Assembly: GCA_017504795.1 (NCBI GenBank)
Contig: JAFVQM010000036.1
Location: 1 to 64,000, forward strand
Reading direction: 5' to 3'
DNA length: 64,000 nt
DNA from: Clostridia bacterium
GTDB lineage: Bacteria > Bacillota > Clostridia > Christensenellales > Borkfalkiaceae
The notes under the pieces are model-generated. The model did no database searches. It saw nothing but the letters and a program-made list of their open reading frames with translations, and was not told the origin of the DNA. Positions 44,576-52,838 of the stretch are shown here, piece after piece; the first letter of the stretch is position 1; each line of letters starts with the position of its first letter. The position numbers were made by a program, and so were the translations under genes.

Positions 44576-45505
44576 ATGTACTTTAACATTACTTTAACTA
44601 ACGTTTTGCTTTGTCTACTATACATAATTCCAGGCTATATCGTTTGTAAAATGAAAAAGGCAACGGCAAGCCACTTAAAAACTATGTCTGCGGTACTTAT
44701 GTACGCGGGTACGCCGTGTATGATAGCGAATTCTTTTTTGGGAATTGAGTACACCAAAGAAGGGTTTTTGAATTTAATATTGTTTTTCATAATAGTAACT
44801 ATTATCCAAATGATATTTATGTTTGCTTTGTACTTTATTTTCCGCAAAAAGTTCGATAACGGAAAGTATAGAGTTTTAACTGTTGGCTCGGCACTTGGCA
44901 ATTTGGGTTACTTTGGCTTACCGCTCGTTCAAGCGGTGTTCCAGTCGCCCGAAGTTACGGCGTATGCGTCTATCTACGTAGTTTCAATGAACTTGATACT
45001 CTTTATCGTAGGCGTGTTCTTACTCACTAGGCGTAAAGACTTAATTACCGTAAAATCGGCTTTATTAAACCCTGCAACGCTCGGTCTTATAGTTGGTTTA
45101 TTTTTCTATTTAACCGGCTTTAACAAATCGATTCCGCAAGATAATATCGTGTTTAGTTTTATCGCAATGATGGGCAAAATGACCTTACCGCTAAGTATGA
45201 TAATACTCGGCATTAGGCTTGCTAGTATGAAACTTAAAGATATATTTTTATGCCCGCACGCATATCTCGTTGCGGTTGGAAAACTTATAGTATATCCGCT
45301 CTTTGCATATCTTTGCGTAGTGTTTTTACCGCTATCTCAAATGATAAAAGCAGTAGTTTTAGTGTTATCGGCAACGCCGTGCGCAGCGTCGGTTATGACT
45401 ATGGCAGAACTTTATGAAAACGAAGAAGAAATGTCTGCAAACTCAGTTATGATGACAACGTTACTGTCGTTTATTACGATACCGATTATAACTTTATTAC
45501 TGTAA
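44576..45505 (+). CDS. AEC family transporter
   Basis: The 309-residue protein has about ten transmembrane helices and the auxin efflux carrier pattern: early T-N-V-L-L-C-L-L-Y-I-I-P-G-Y, N-L-G-Y-F-G-L-P in the middle, and a closing V-L-S-A-T-P-C-A-A. In bacteria such proteins export organic acids such as malate or malonate; the substrate is unknown here. It starts one base after the pseudouridine synthase gene, which may only mean read-through, and ends before a terminator. Confidence 0.9.
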   Translation: MYFNITLTNVLLCLLYIIPGYIVCKMKKATASHLKTMSAVLMYAGTPCMIANSFLGIEYTKEGFLNLILFFIIVTIIQMIFMFALYFIFRKKFDNGKYRVLTVGSALGNLGYFGLPLVQAVFQSPEVTAYASIYVVSMNLILFIVGVFLLTRRKDLITVKSALLNPATLGLIVGLFFYLTGFNKSIPQDNIVFSFIAMMGKMTLPLSMIILGIRLASMKLKDIFLCPHAYLVAVGKLIVYPLFAYLCVVFLPLSQMIKAVVLVLSATPCAASVMTMAELYENEEEMSANSVMMTTLLSFITIPIITLLL

Positions 45506-45510
45506 AATAA

Positions 45511-45538
45511 GCGGTTTAGCCCTTGCTAAGCCGTTTTT
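45511..45538 (+). terminator. Terminator after the AEC gene
   Basis: CGGTTTAGC and GCTAAGCCG pair (one G-U) around CCTT, followed by six T. Confidence 0.8.
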
Positions 45539-45600
45539 TGATTATATGGCGCTTAATAAAACTAAACGCCTAAAAAAACTATGTTGATAGGAGATTTTTC

Positions 45601-47904
45601 GTGGCAGTAGAATTATATAAAGAAGGAAATTCCTTAGTAGAAACGATAGGTGATGACCTTATTTTTACGCAAAGCGTAATAGGTGGGGTTAAGAACGGTT
45701 TTTCAATAGAAGTTGACCGCGCCATGCAAAACTATAAAATCATACCGTATATAAACGGCGTGGTAGCGGGCGGTACGCTTTACTGGAAAAACGACCAAAT
45801 CGTCTTTATTCAAGAAGATGGTTTTTCGCTTATAGTAGATACCAAGAACCCAAACTATTTATGTCTACTTGGTTTATCTAGGGGCGGAAAGTTTACTAAT
45901 AGAAATTTTTATATTTCGCGCGATGGGTCGGTTCACTATTTAAGAACGGATGAGTTTGGGCAGTTTGGGAGTCTTGAAGAAAAAACGCTTCCAAAATTTT
46001 TCGATATGGGTAAAATTAAGTTCGATATCGTTGCCCATAGGTATAAGTGGAAAGGTGAATTCACTTCGTATAGACAGTATAGTGACACGTTTACAATGTG
46101 TTACTATGCGTATATATTAAATGAGGCTAGAAAGAGCGAAGGAATTGAAATTTCAAAAATTTTTGGCTATAAAGTGTCTTACATTTCAAACAAATTAAAA
46201 TTGAACGAAGACGTTGAAGTTGATATTAACGAAGACTACAACGGCTGTGATTTTAAGGTAAAAAAAGACGGAAAGTGTATTTTTAGCATAAGCATTAAAG
46301 ACATTCACTGTGAAATTAGGGGCGGAAACGGCGAAATTTTATTAGTGTATGCAGACGAATCGCTCAAAATAGCGGTTGCATCAAAAAAGGGTAAGATAAT
46401 ATCGCCTATATATAGAGAATTTCCTTTTACTGACGAACTTCTTGAAGAAGTCATGAAAAAGGAAGAAGAAGCGGATGAAGAAGAGTTGGTAGAAGATATC
46501 GTAAAAGAAAAAACTCCGCTTGAAATTTTTAACGACGAGTATAAAAGTTTAGAAAGACACCTTAAAGACCTTTATAAAAATTTTAGGTTTGATGCAAAAA
46601 TTTCAAAATTTAACCCAAGCAAGAAAGATAATATGCCTAAAATTGAAAGCGTAACGGTGTTTAAGTGTATCGATATAGATGGTAGCACCCTTACAATACC
46701 GCACCCAACAACTAGCATAAAAAAGGAAACGTTTTCAAGTTTAGCAAAAAAATCACAAGTATTAAAGTTAACTTTATGCGAAAATCTTCAAAATATTGAA
46801 GAAGGTACTTTTAGTAATTTTACGGCGCTTGAAAAAATTGAGTTTAACTCGCCCAAAGTTGATAGAATTAGAAAAAACACCTTTGCAAACAGTAATTTAT
46901 CTAGAATTTATTTCCCATCTGGCATAAAAGTTATCGAAAAGGACGCGTGCTACGGCTGTAATAACCTTTTAGAAATTTACGTTCCTAGCGGGTGCAAGGT
47001 GATGGACGGGGCAGTCCCCAAGCACACGGCAATATACTACTACGGCAATCTTACGAAAGAAGAAGTTAAAAAGAACAAAACCGCAAAAAACCTAGCCAAA
47101 AAGTTTGCCAAACGAAAAAGAGTAAACGAAAAGCCAAAGGTTAAAGTAGCGCAAAAAACTAATAAAGTTAAAAAAGGCTTTTCAAACCCATTTGCGCCAT
47201 TAGGCAAGTTTTTCAAAAAAGTAGGCGTGTTTTTACTAAACGTTTTACTGTTTATTCCTAGAAAAATATGGGCGCTACTTAAAATAATAGGCGACTTTTT
47301 TAGGTATGATTTTGCAGACAAAATAGGGGGCTTTTTCTCAGTATTATTAAAGATTTTACTGTTTATTCCCTACTGCATAGCGTGGCCGTTCATTAAACTT
47401 TTTACTTCGTTTAGAAGGAGTTTTCACGGTGGCGTAATCGTTTCCTTACTTACGCTAGTAATAGGCGCATTAGTGCTAGTTGCAGGGCATTTTGGCTGGC
47501 TAAAAGTTGCAAGTGACGCGGTTACCGAGTTCTTTGAGTATATAAGACCTGATAGTTGGTTTGGTATGCATCTTTGCTCGGGTATTGCCGAACTTATTGA
47601 CGGGGTAAGTGACGAATACGCACTCTTAGTTCTTCCGCTTGGAATTTTATTTATTCCGTCAGTCGTATTAGATTTAGTTTGGAATTTAATTGTAGTAATA
47701 CTAGTTATTCTTAACGCAATCGTATACTTTATCGTTGGAATTTCACTTTTCTACGGCGCAGGCGTTTGGATTTGTTTACCTGCTGGAATTACGGTGATTA
47801 TGGCAAGTGGTAGACACGGTAAGGCTATACCTATTATTTGTTTACTTATAGGCATAGCGTGCACGGTAATATACTATATGAACTTTAACTTGTTTTACTA
47901 TTAA
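45601..47904 (+). CDS. BspA-type leucine-rich repeat protein with C-terminal membrane domain
   Basis: The 767-residue protein starts at GTG 45601, supported by TAGGAGA. The first 300 residues are beta-rich and unassigned. A Glu-rich acidic stretch (K-K-E-E-E-A-D-E-E-E-L-V-E-D) lies near 290. Residues about 355-480 hold BspA-type repeats with the usual I-x-x-G-T-F-S-N-F/F-A-N-S-N-L core. A Lys-rich segment follows, then five to seven membrane helices. There is no N-terminal signal peptide, so the repeat domain is probably on the inner side, which is odd for BspA-like proteins that are normally surface-exposed. Function unknown. Confidence 0.83.
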   Translation: MAVELYKEGNSLVETIGDDLIFTQSVIGGVKNGFSIEVDRAMQNYKIIPYINGVVAGGTLYWKNDQIVFIQEDGFSLIVDTKNPNYLCLLGLSRGGKFTNRNFYISRDGSVHYLRTDEFGQFGSLEEKTLPKFFDMGKIKFDIVAHRYKWKGEFTSYRQYSDTFTMCYYAYILNEARKSEGIEISKIFGYKVSYISNKLKLNEDVEVDINEDYNGCDFKVKKDGKCIFSISIKDIHCEIRGGNGEILLVYADESLKIAVASKKGKIISPIYREFPFTDELLEEVMKKEEEADEEELVEDIVKEKTPLEIFNDEYKSLERHLKDLYKNFRFDAKISKFNPSKKDNMPKIESVTVFKCIDIDGSTLTIPHPTTSIKKETFSSLAKKSQVLKLTLCENLQNIEEGTFSNFTALEKIEFNSPKVDRIRKNTFANSNLSRIYFPSGIKVIEKDACYGCNNLLEIYVPSGCKVMDGAVPKHTAIYYYGNLTKEEVKKNKTAKNLAKKFAKRKRVNEKPKVKVAQKTNKVKKGFSNPFAPLGKFFKKVGVFLLNVLLFIPRKIWALLKIIGDFFRYDFADKIGGFFSVLLKILLFIPYCIAWPFIKLFTSFRRSFHGGVIVSLLTLVIGALVLVAGHFGWLKVASDAVTEFFEYIRPDSWFGMHLCSGIAELIDGVSDEYALLVLPLGILFIPSVVLDLVWNLIVVILVILNAIVYFIVGISLFYGAGVWICLPAGITVIMASGRHGKAIPIICLLIGIACTVIYYMNFNLFYY

Positions 47905-47910
47905 ATAAAA

Positions 47911-47940
47911 AAACGGCTTAGCGTGTGCTAAGCCGTTTTA
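47911..47940. terminator. Bidirectional terminator
   Basis: AAACGGCTTAGC and GCTAAGCCGTTT form a perfect 12-bp stem around GTGT. It lies between the LRR gene (+) and the Dabb gene (-). Confidence 0.88.
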
Positions 47941-47948
47941 ATATTCAA

Positions 47949-48242
47949 TTAGTCCACTTCATAGTCGATAGCGATAGAAGATTCCATCTTCTCGTGCATA
48001 TACTTTTTAACTACGTTAACGTGATACGGGTCTTGTTGATATTCTTCAAGTTTTTTAAGGTCTTCAACTACTACTTGAAGTATAAGGTCGTACGAGCGGT
48101 GGGTATCTAAAACGTTTTGCCCAACTTCAATTCCCCAAATTTGCGGAACTTTTGTTACCATTGACATAAGTACGTTGGTTGCCCTTTCCTTAGCGTCGTC
48201 AGAATTGTCTTTAAGTTTGAAACATACTACGTGTTTAATCAT
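47949..48242 (-). CDS. Dabb (stress-responsive A/B barrel) domain protein
   Basis: A 97-residue dimeric barrel protein beginning M-I-K-H-V-V-C-F-K-L-K, with Y-D-L-I-L-Q-V and Y-Q-Q-D-P-Y-H in the core. ATG 48242 follows AAGGAG; an upstream extension is unlikely. Some members catalyse polyketide or aldol steps, but most are uncharacterised. It lies at the end of the dnaA-mnmG strand. Confidence 0.9.
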   Translation of the reverse strand: MIKHVVCFKLKDNSDDAKERATNVLMSMVTKVPQIWGIEVGQNVLDTHRSYDLILQVVVEDLKKLEEYQQDPYHVNVVKKYMHEKMESSIAIDYEVD

Positions 48243-48252
48243 AATTATCTCC

Positions 48253-48411
48253 TTACCAATCTTGGCGGTCGCTAATTTTAATATCGTCGTAATACTCAAA
48301 GTATTTAGACTTGAACTTTTGCGTTTCCGCCCTTGCTTTTTGTTTTTTAATTATCTCTTTTTTATCATCGCTTTTTTTAGCGGTGGTATTTTCTTTTTTA
48401 ACTTCTTTCAT
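48253..48411 (-). CDS. Small Lys-rich protein, doubtful gene
   Basis: ATG 48411 would give 52 residues rich in Lys and Glu (V-K-K-E-N-T-T-A-K-K). It overlaps the end of mnmG by 14 bases, as if translationally coupled, and ends 10 bp before the Dabb gene. No clear ribosome site is seen. It may be a real small coupled gene or leftover coding-like sequence. Confidence 0.4.
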   Translation of the reverse strand: MKEVKKENTTAKKSDDKKEIIKKQKARAETQKFKSKYFEYYDDIKISDRQDW

Positions 48412-50272
48412 ACTTAGTTTTAAGCCATACCATAAGTACGGCAATATCTGCGGGGCTAACGCCCGAAATTCTCTGCGCTTGGTCGAGGTTTAGGGGGCGA
48501 ATTTCGTCAAGTTTTTGCCTTGCTTCAAGCCTAAGCCCGTCGATAGATAAATAGTTTATATCTTGGGGAAGTTCTTTGTTTTTCAACTTTTCAGCGCGCT
48601 CAATCGCTTCGAGTTCCTTTTTTATATAGCCTTCGTACCTAACGTCCGTTTCGGCGGTGTCAAGTAGGTCGTACGGCGCGTATGAAAAGGCGTTAAATCT
48701 CTCTTTAATATCTTTAATTTTAATACCGCGCCTTATCATATCCGCGTACGATAAAGGGGATAAAACTTCGCCTTGGCACCTTTCTTCTACGAAGGGCTTA
48801 GCGTCCTTATACGGAACTACGGTTTTGAGTTCGTCACGTATCATTTGTTCGGTTTTTCGCCTTATAAGGTAGTTTTCCCACCTTTCGTCACTTACTAAAC
48901 CGAACTCTCTTCCGATAGGCGTTAACCTGCTATCGGTGTTATCTTGGCGGAGTATCAAGCGATACTCTGCACGCGAAGTCATCATACAATAAGGCTCGTT
49001 AGTGCCTTTCGTTACAAGGTCGTCAATAAGTACGCCCGTGTAGCCTTGGTTTCTACCTAAAATCAAAGGCGGTTTGCCTTGTAGATACATACTAGCGTTT
49101 AAGCCTGCAACTAGGCCTTGAACGGCAGCCTCTTCGTAACCGCTAGTGCCGTTGATTTGACCTGCTGTAAACAAGCCTTTTATCTTCTTGTATTCTAAGG
49201 TGGGGTATAGGTCTAAACTGTCGATACAGTCGTACTCGATAGCGTAGGCGTAGCGCATAAATTTAACGTTTTCAAAACCTTCTATCGAGCGGTACATTTC
49301 TTCTTGCACGTCAATCGGCATAGAAGACGACATACCTTGAACGTAAACTTCGTTAGTGTCAAGCCCTTCGGGTTCTAAAAATATTTGGTGGCGCTCTTTA
49401 TCTTCAAACCTAACCACTTTTGTTTCGATAGACGGGCAGTATCTAGGCCCGGTAGTCGTAATCATACCGTTGTAAAGTGGCGAACGGTCAAGGTTTTTAA
49501 GAATAATTTCGTGCGTTTTTTTGTTGGTGTAACCAAGGTAGCACGGCTCTTTGTTTTCGGGAAGATTTGGAGTGAGATAGGAAAAGGGATAAACGTCGTC
49601 TTCCCCGTGCTGAACGGTGAATTTAGAATAATCTATCGTGCGTTTATCAAGCCTAGCGGGAGTTCCCGTTTTGAAACGGCGCACCTTAAAGCCTAGCCTA
49701 ATTAACGCGTCGGTAAGTTTTGTAGCGTTCAAAAACCCAGACGGCCCAGCAAACTGCTTATAATCGCCCGCTACTATATCGCTGTTTAAGTAAACGCCCG
49801 TTGCAACGACAACCGCATCGCATTCGAGCAAGCAGTTATAGTTGGTAACGACGCCCGTAACCTTACCGTTACTTTCCAAAATATCAACGGCTTCCGACTG
49901 AATAATCGTAAGATTAGGCGTGTTTTCAAGCGTTTTTTTCATTTCGCGGTGGTAAAGATTTTTGTCCGCCTGAGCACGTAGAGATTGAACGGCAACCCCT
50001 TTACCGCGATTGAGCATTTTTATTTGTAACATAGTTTTATCTATGTTAACGCCCATTTCACCGCCGAGCGCGTCAAGTTCGCGAACTAAATGACCTTTTG
50101 CCGTTCCGCCGATAGACGGGTTGCACGCCATAAACGCGATATTATCTAAGTTAATTGTCATAAGCGCGGTGTTGCGCCCCGTTCGTGCTAAGGCTAGCGC
50201 TGCTTCACAGCCGGCGTGCCCAGCGCCGATAACAACGGCGTCATACCTTGCCTTTAAGATGTATTCTTGCAT
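48398..50272 (-). CDS. mnmG: tRNA uridine-5-carboxymethylaminomethyl modification enzyme MnmG
   Basis: With MnmE, this FAD enzyme adds carboxymethylaminomethyl to the wobble uridine of several tRNAs. It has the FAD loop G-A-G-H-A-G-C-E-A-A, the G-G-T-A-K-G-H-L-V-R-E segment, the G-Q-I-N-G-T-S-G-Y-E-E-A-A-A-Q motif and a complete C-terminal helical domain. The length of 624 residues is standard. mnmG next to dnaA is a common near-origin arrangement. It lies four bases downstream of dnaA, so they may share a transcript. Confidence 0.97.
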   Translation of the reverse strand: MQEYILKARYDAVVIGAGHAGCEAALALARTGRNTALMTINLDNIAFMACNPSIGGTAKGHLVRELDALGGEMGVNIDKTMLQIKMLNRGKGVAVQSLRAQADKNLYHREMKKTLENTPNLTIIQSEAVDILESNGKVTGVVTNYNCLLECDAVVVATGVYLNSDIVAGDYKQFAGPSGFLNATKLTDALIRLGFKVRRFKTGTPARLDKRTIDYSKFTVQHGEDDVYPFSYLTPNLPENKEPCYLGYTNKKTHEIILKNLDRSPLYNGMITTTGPRYCPSIETKVVRFEDKERHQIFLEPEGLDTNEVYVQGMSSSMPIDVQEEMYRSIEGFENVKFMRYAYAIEYDCIDSLDLYPTLEYKKIKGLFTAGQINGTSGYEEAAVQGLVAGLNASMYLQGKPPLILGRNQGYTGVLIDDLVTKGTNEPYCMMTSRAEYRLILRQDNTDSRLTPIGREFGLVSDERWENYLIRRKTEQMIRDELKTVVPYKDAKPFVEERCQGEVLSPLSYADMIRRGIKIKDIKERFNAFSYAPYDLLDTAETDVRYEGYIKKELEAIERAEKLKNKELPQDINYLSIDGLRLEARQKLDEIRPLNLDQAQRISGVSPADIAVLMVWLKTKYERS

Positions 50273-50275
50273 AAA

Positions 50276-51622
50276 TTACTTTTTAAGTATAAGGTTTTTA
50301 ATATCGTTTACTTCGGTTGCAAACGTATCGCTAATTCTAATAAGTTCGCTAACTTTATCGCGTGAGTGGATAATGGTTGCGTAGTTTTTACCGCCTAGCG
50401 CTTGTCCTATCGTAACTAGGGGGATAGACATAAGTTCGGTCATCAAATACGCGCAAATTTGCCTAGGTTCAACGAGTTCTTTATTGCGCTTTTTGGAAAT
50501 AAGGTCAGACTTTTTGATTTTATAATAGTGACAAACCGTGTCTATAATATGCGAAGTGGTAAGAGTTTCTTTCACGTCAGACTGAGGTGTGAATTTAAGC
50601 GCTTCCATAGCAAGTTCAAGCGTTGGGGGTTGCTCGTGAAGAAGTGCCGAGAATAAAACTTTATTTAGAAGCCCTTCTAAACTTCTAACGTTATCGTCGC
50701 TATTTTCGGCGATATACGTAGCAACGTCAAGCGTAATAATTTGCTTTTTGAGTTCGGCTTTTTTCTGAACGATAGCAATTTTAGTTTCAATATCAGGGGG
50801 GAGAACTTGCGCTTTAAGTCCGCCTTCGAAACGCGTTCTTAATCTATCGTCTAAAAGTTCAATTTCCTTAGGCTCGCAGTCGGCAGATAGAACTATTTGC
50901 TTGTTTGCTCCGTAAAGTTCGTTAAAGGTGTGGAAAAATTCTTCTTGGGTGGACTGCTTTTTAGATAAAAACTGCACGTCGTCAACGATTAAAACGTCAA
51001 CGTTTCTGTAACGGTTTCTAAGAGTTTTGCCTTCTTGCGAATACGCCTTTCCCGAACGGATATTTTCAATAAGGTCGGTCATAAACTTTTCGCACGTTGC
51101 GTATAGAACTCTCTTTTTAGGTTGGGTTTTATGTATGTAGTTAGAAATAGCGTGCATTATGTGAGTTTTACCCAAGCCCGACGCACCGTAGATAAATAGC
51201 GGGTTATAGTTGTTGCCGGGATTTTCAGCCACTGCTTTTGCTGCTGCGTATAAATAGCGGTTAGAATTTCCAACTACGAAGTTTTCAAAAGTGTAACTAG
51301 GGTCGATAGGCAAACTTTCTACCTTTGGATTATTGTCAACTTCAATGCGGTGCGATTTATACTGCTCGATACTAGTGCCAACGAAAATTTCAATATCGGT
51401 AACGTCGGTTTTTGCTTTCTTGAAAGCGTCCAAAATCTTGGATTTTAACGTGTCGCGATTGATAAAGTCTGCATTTAATTGAGTTTTAGTCATCAAAACT
51501 AGCGTTTTGTCAATCAAATCGATAGGCTTTAAGTCTTTAACGTAGGTTAAATACGTTATTGCCGACAGTTTTATTTCGAGTTCAGGGAGAACTCTTTTCC
51601 AAATGATTTCGTAACTTTCCAT
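50276..51622 (-). CDS. dnaA: Chromosomal replication initiator DnaA
   Basis: ATG 51622 gives 448 residues; a TTG 12 bp upstream is possible. Domain I is at the N-terminus, then AAA+ with Walker A G-A-S-G-L-G-K-T-H and Walker B V-L-I-V-D-D-V-Q-F-L-S. The C-terminal helix-turn-helix has I-G-Q-A-L-G-G-K-N-Y-A-T-I-I-H-S, the DnaA signature. dnaN does not follow; mnmG is downstream and recF is divergent. That is unusual, and I find no clear DnaA boxes (TTATNCACA) in the short gap to recF. Confidence 0.97.
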   Translation of the reverse strand: MESYEIIWKRVLPELEIKLSAITYLTYVKDLKPIDLIDKTLVLMTKTQLNADFINRDTLKSKILDAFKKAKTDVTDIEIFVGTSIEQYKSHRIEVDNNPKVESLPIDPSYTFENFVVGNSNRYLYAAAKAVAENPGNNYNPLFIYGASGLGKTHIMHAISNYIHKTQPKKRVLYATCEKFMTDLIENIRSGKAYSQEGKTLRNRYRNVDVLIVDDVQFLSKKQSTQEEFFHTFNELYGANKQIVLSADCEPKEIELLDDRLRTRFEGGLKAQVLPPDIETKIAIVQKKAELKKQIITLDVATYIAENSDDNVRSLEGLLNKVLFSALLHEQPPTLELAMEALKFTPQSDVKETLTTSHIIDTVCHYYKIKKSDLISKKRNKELVEPRQICAYLMTELMSIPLVTIGQALGGKNYATIIHSRDKVSELIRISDTFATEVNDIKNLILKK

Positions 51623-51672
51623 AAATATTTCCAAACCTTAAAAATAGTCTTTTGTTTTTCAAAAAAATGTTG

Positions 51673-51690
51673 TATAATAAATTATATAAT
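51673..51690 (+). promoter_or_regulatory. -10 elements for recF
   Basis: Two TATAAT sequences (51673-51678 and 51685-51690) lie within the divergent gap. The first has a weak TTTTGT 17 bp upstream. Confidence 0.4.
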
Positions 51691-51709
51691 AAAACCCGTC
51701 AAAAATCAA
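51681..51709 (-). promoter_or_regulatory. Promoter of dnaA-mnmG
   Basis: On the minus strand: TTGATT (4/6), a 17-bp spacer and a perfect TATAAT. Confidence 0.6.
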
Positions 51710-51727
51710 CAGTTTGTAAAGGTAAAA

Positions 51728-52807
51728 ATGTTTATAAAAAACTTATCACTTAAAAATTTTCGCAACTATGAAAACGAAGTTTTCGATTTCAAAAGCGGAA
51801 TAAACGTTCTAGTAGGGGACAACGCCCAAGGTAAGACTAACTGCGCCGAAGCAGTCTTTTACCTATGCACGGGTTATTCGCCACGCGCAAGTAAAGACAA
51901 GCAGGTTATTCGCTACGGCGAAAAATCTGCAAATATAGTAGGTAGTTGCCAAAGTAGATACGGCAAAGTTGAAGTTTCTATCGAGTTTACGGGCTCGCAA
52001 AAAAATATTGCACTCAACGGCGTTCCTATCAAAAAAATAGGCGAACTTATGGGGAATATAAACTCGGTGTTTTTTAACCCCGGCGAACTTAAACTTATTC
52101 AGCAAAGCCCAGAAGACAGGCGTAGGTTTTTAGATATTTCACTTTCGCAAATGGATAGGTCGTACTTTTACTCGCTACAAAAATACCGCAAAATTTTAGA
52201 GCAGCGAAACGACCTTCTTAAAAACCCCGACCGCGAAGTTGTGTATGATACGCTTCCGCTTTGGGATAGTGAACTATCAAGCGTTGCCATTGAAATCATA
52301 AATAAGCGAAAAGAATTTATTTCTAAACTAATTCCGCACGCTAAAAACTTTCACTTTTACGTAACGGGTGGCGAAGAACTTGAACTTTCACTCGAAACGC
52401 CGTATTTTAGCGGAACTACGAAAGAAGACTTAATTACCGCGTTTAGTGAAAAGACGGAAAAGGACTTAGTGCTCGGCTACACCACGGTAGGCCCTCATCG
52501 TGACGATATTAAGATTAAAATAGACGGGGAAGACGTGAGAGTTTACGGCTCGCAAGGTCAACAAAGAACTACTGCAATTTCTCTAAAACTTGCCGAACTT
52601 GAAGTTTTTAACGAGCGCTTTAACGAATATCCTATTTTAATACTTGACGACGCGCTTAGTGAACTCGATAGTAAGCGAAGACTTAAACTCATTGAAAAAT
52701 TAAAGGGTTTTCAGACGATAATAACTTTAACCGATTTGCCTTTGGAACTTCAAAACCTAGGCGATATCAACGTAATAAACGTATCGGGCGGAAAGATTAA
52801 AAACTAA
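51728..52807 (+). CDS. recF: DNA replication and repair protein RecF
   Basis: The 359-residue SMC-like ATPase acts with RecO and RecR at gapped DNA. Walker A is G-D-N-A-Q-G-K-T-N, the signature is Y-G-S-Q-G-Q-Q-R-T and Walker B is I-L-I-L-D-D-A-L-S-E-L-D. Usually it follows dnaN; here it is alone and divergent from dnaA. It is followed by a bidirectional terminator. Confidence 0.97.
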   Translation: MFIKNLSLKNFRNYENEVFDFKSGINVLVGDNAQGKTNCAEAVFYLCTGYSPRASKDKQVIRYGEKSANIVGSCQSRYGKVEVSIEFTGSQKNIALNGVPIKKIGELMGNINSVFFNPGELKLIQQSPEDRRRFLDISLSQMDRSYFYSLQKYRKILEQRNDLLKNPDREVVYDTLPLWDSELSSVAIEIINKRKEFISKLIPHAKNFHFYVTGGEELELSLETPYFSGTTKEDLITAFSEKTEKDLVLGYTTVGPHRDDIKIKIDGEDVRVYGSQGQQRTTAISLKLAELEVFNERFNEYPILILDDALSELDSKRRLKLIEKLKGFQTIITLTDLPLELQNLGDINVINVSGGKIKN

Positions 52808-52809
52808 AA

Positions 52810-52838
52810 AAATTCACGGGATTTCCCGTGAATTTTTT
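52810..52838. terminator. Bidirectional terminator between recF and malQ
   Basis: AATTCACGGG and CCCGTGAATT form a perfect 10-bp stem around ATTT, with A-runs and T-runs at the outer ends. Confidence 0.88.

Noticed and set aside
51635..51727. oriC between dnaA and recF
   Set aside because: The gap is short and AT-rich but I find no DnaA-box sequences, only promoter elements for both genes.
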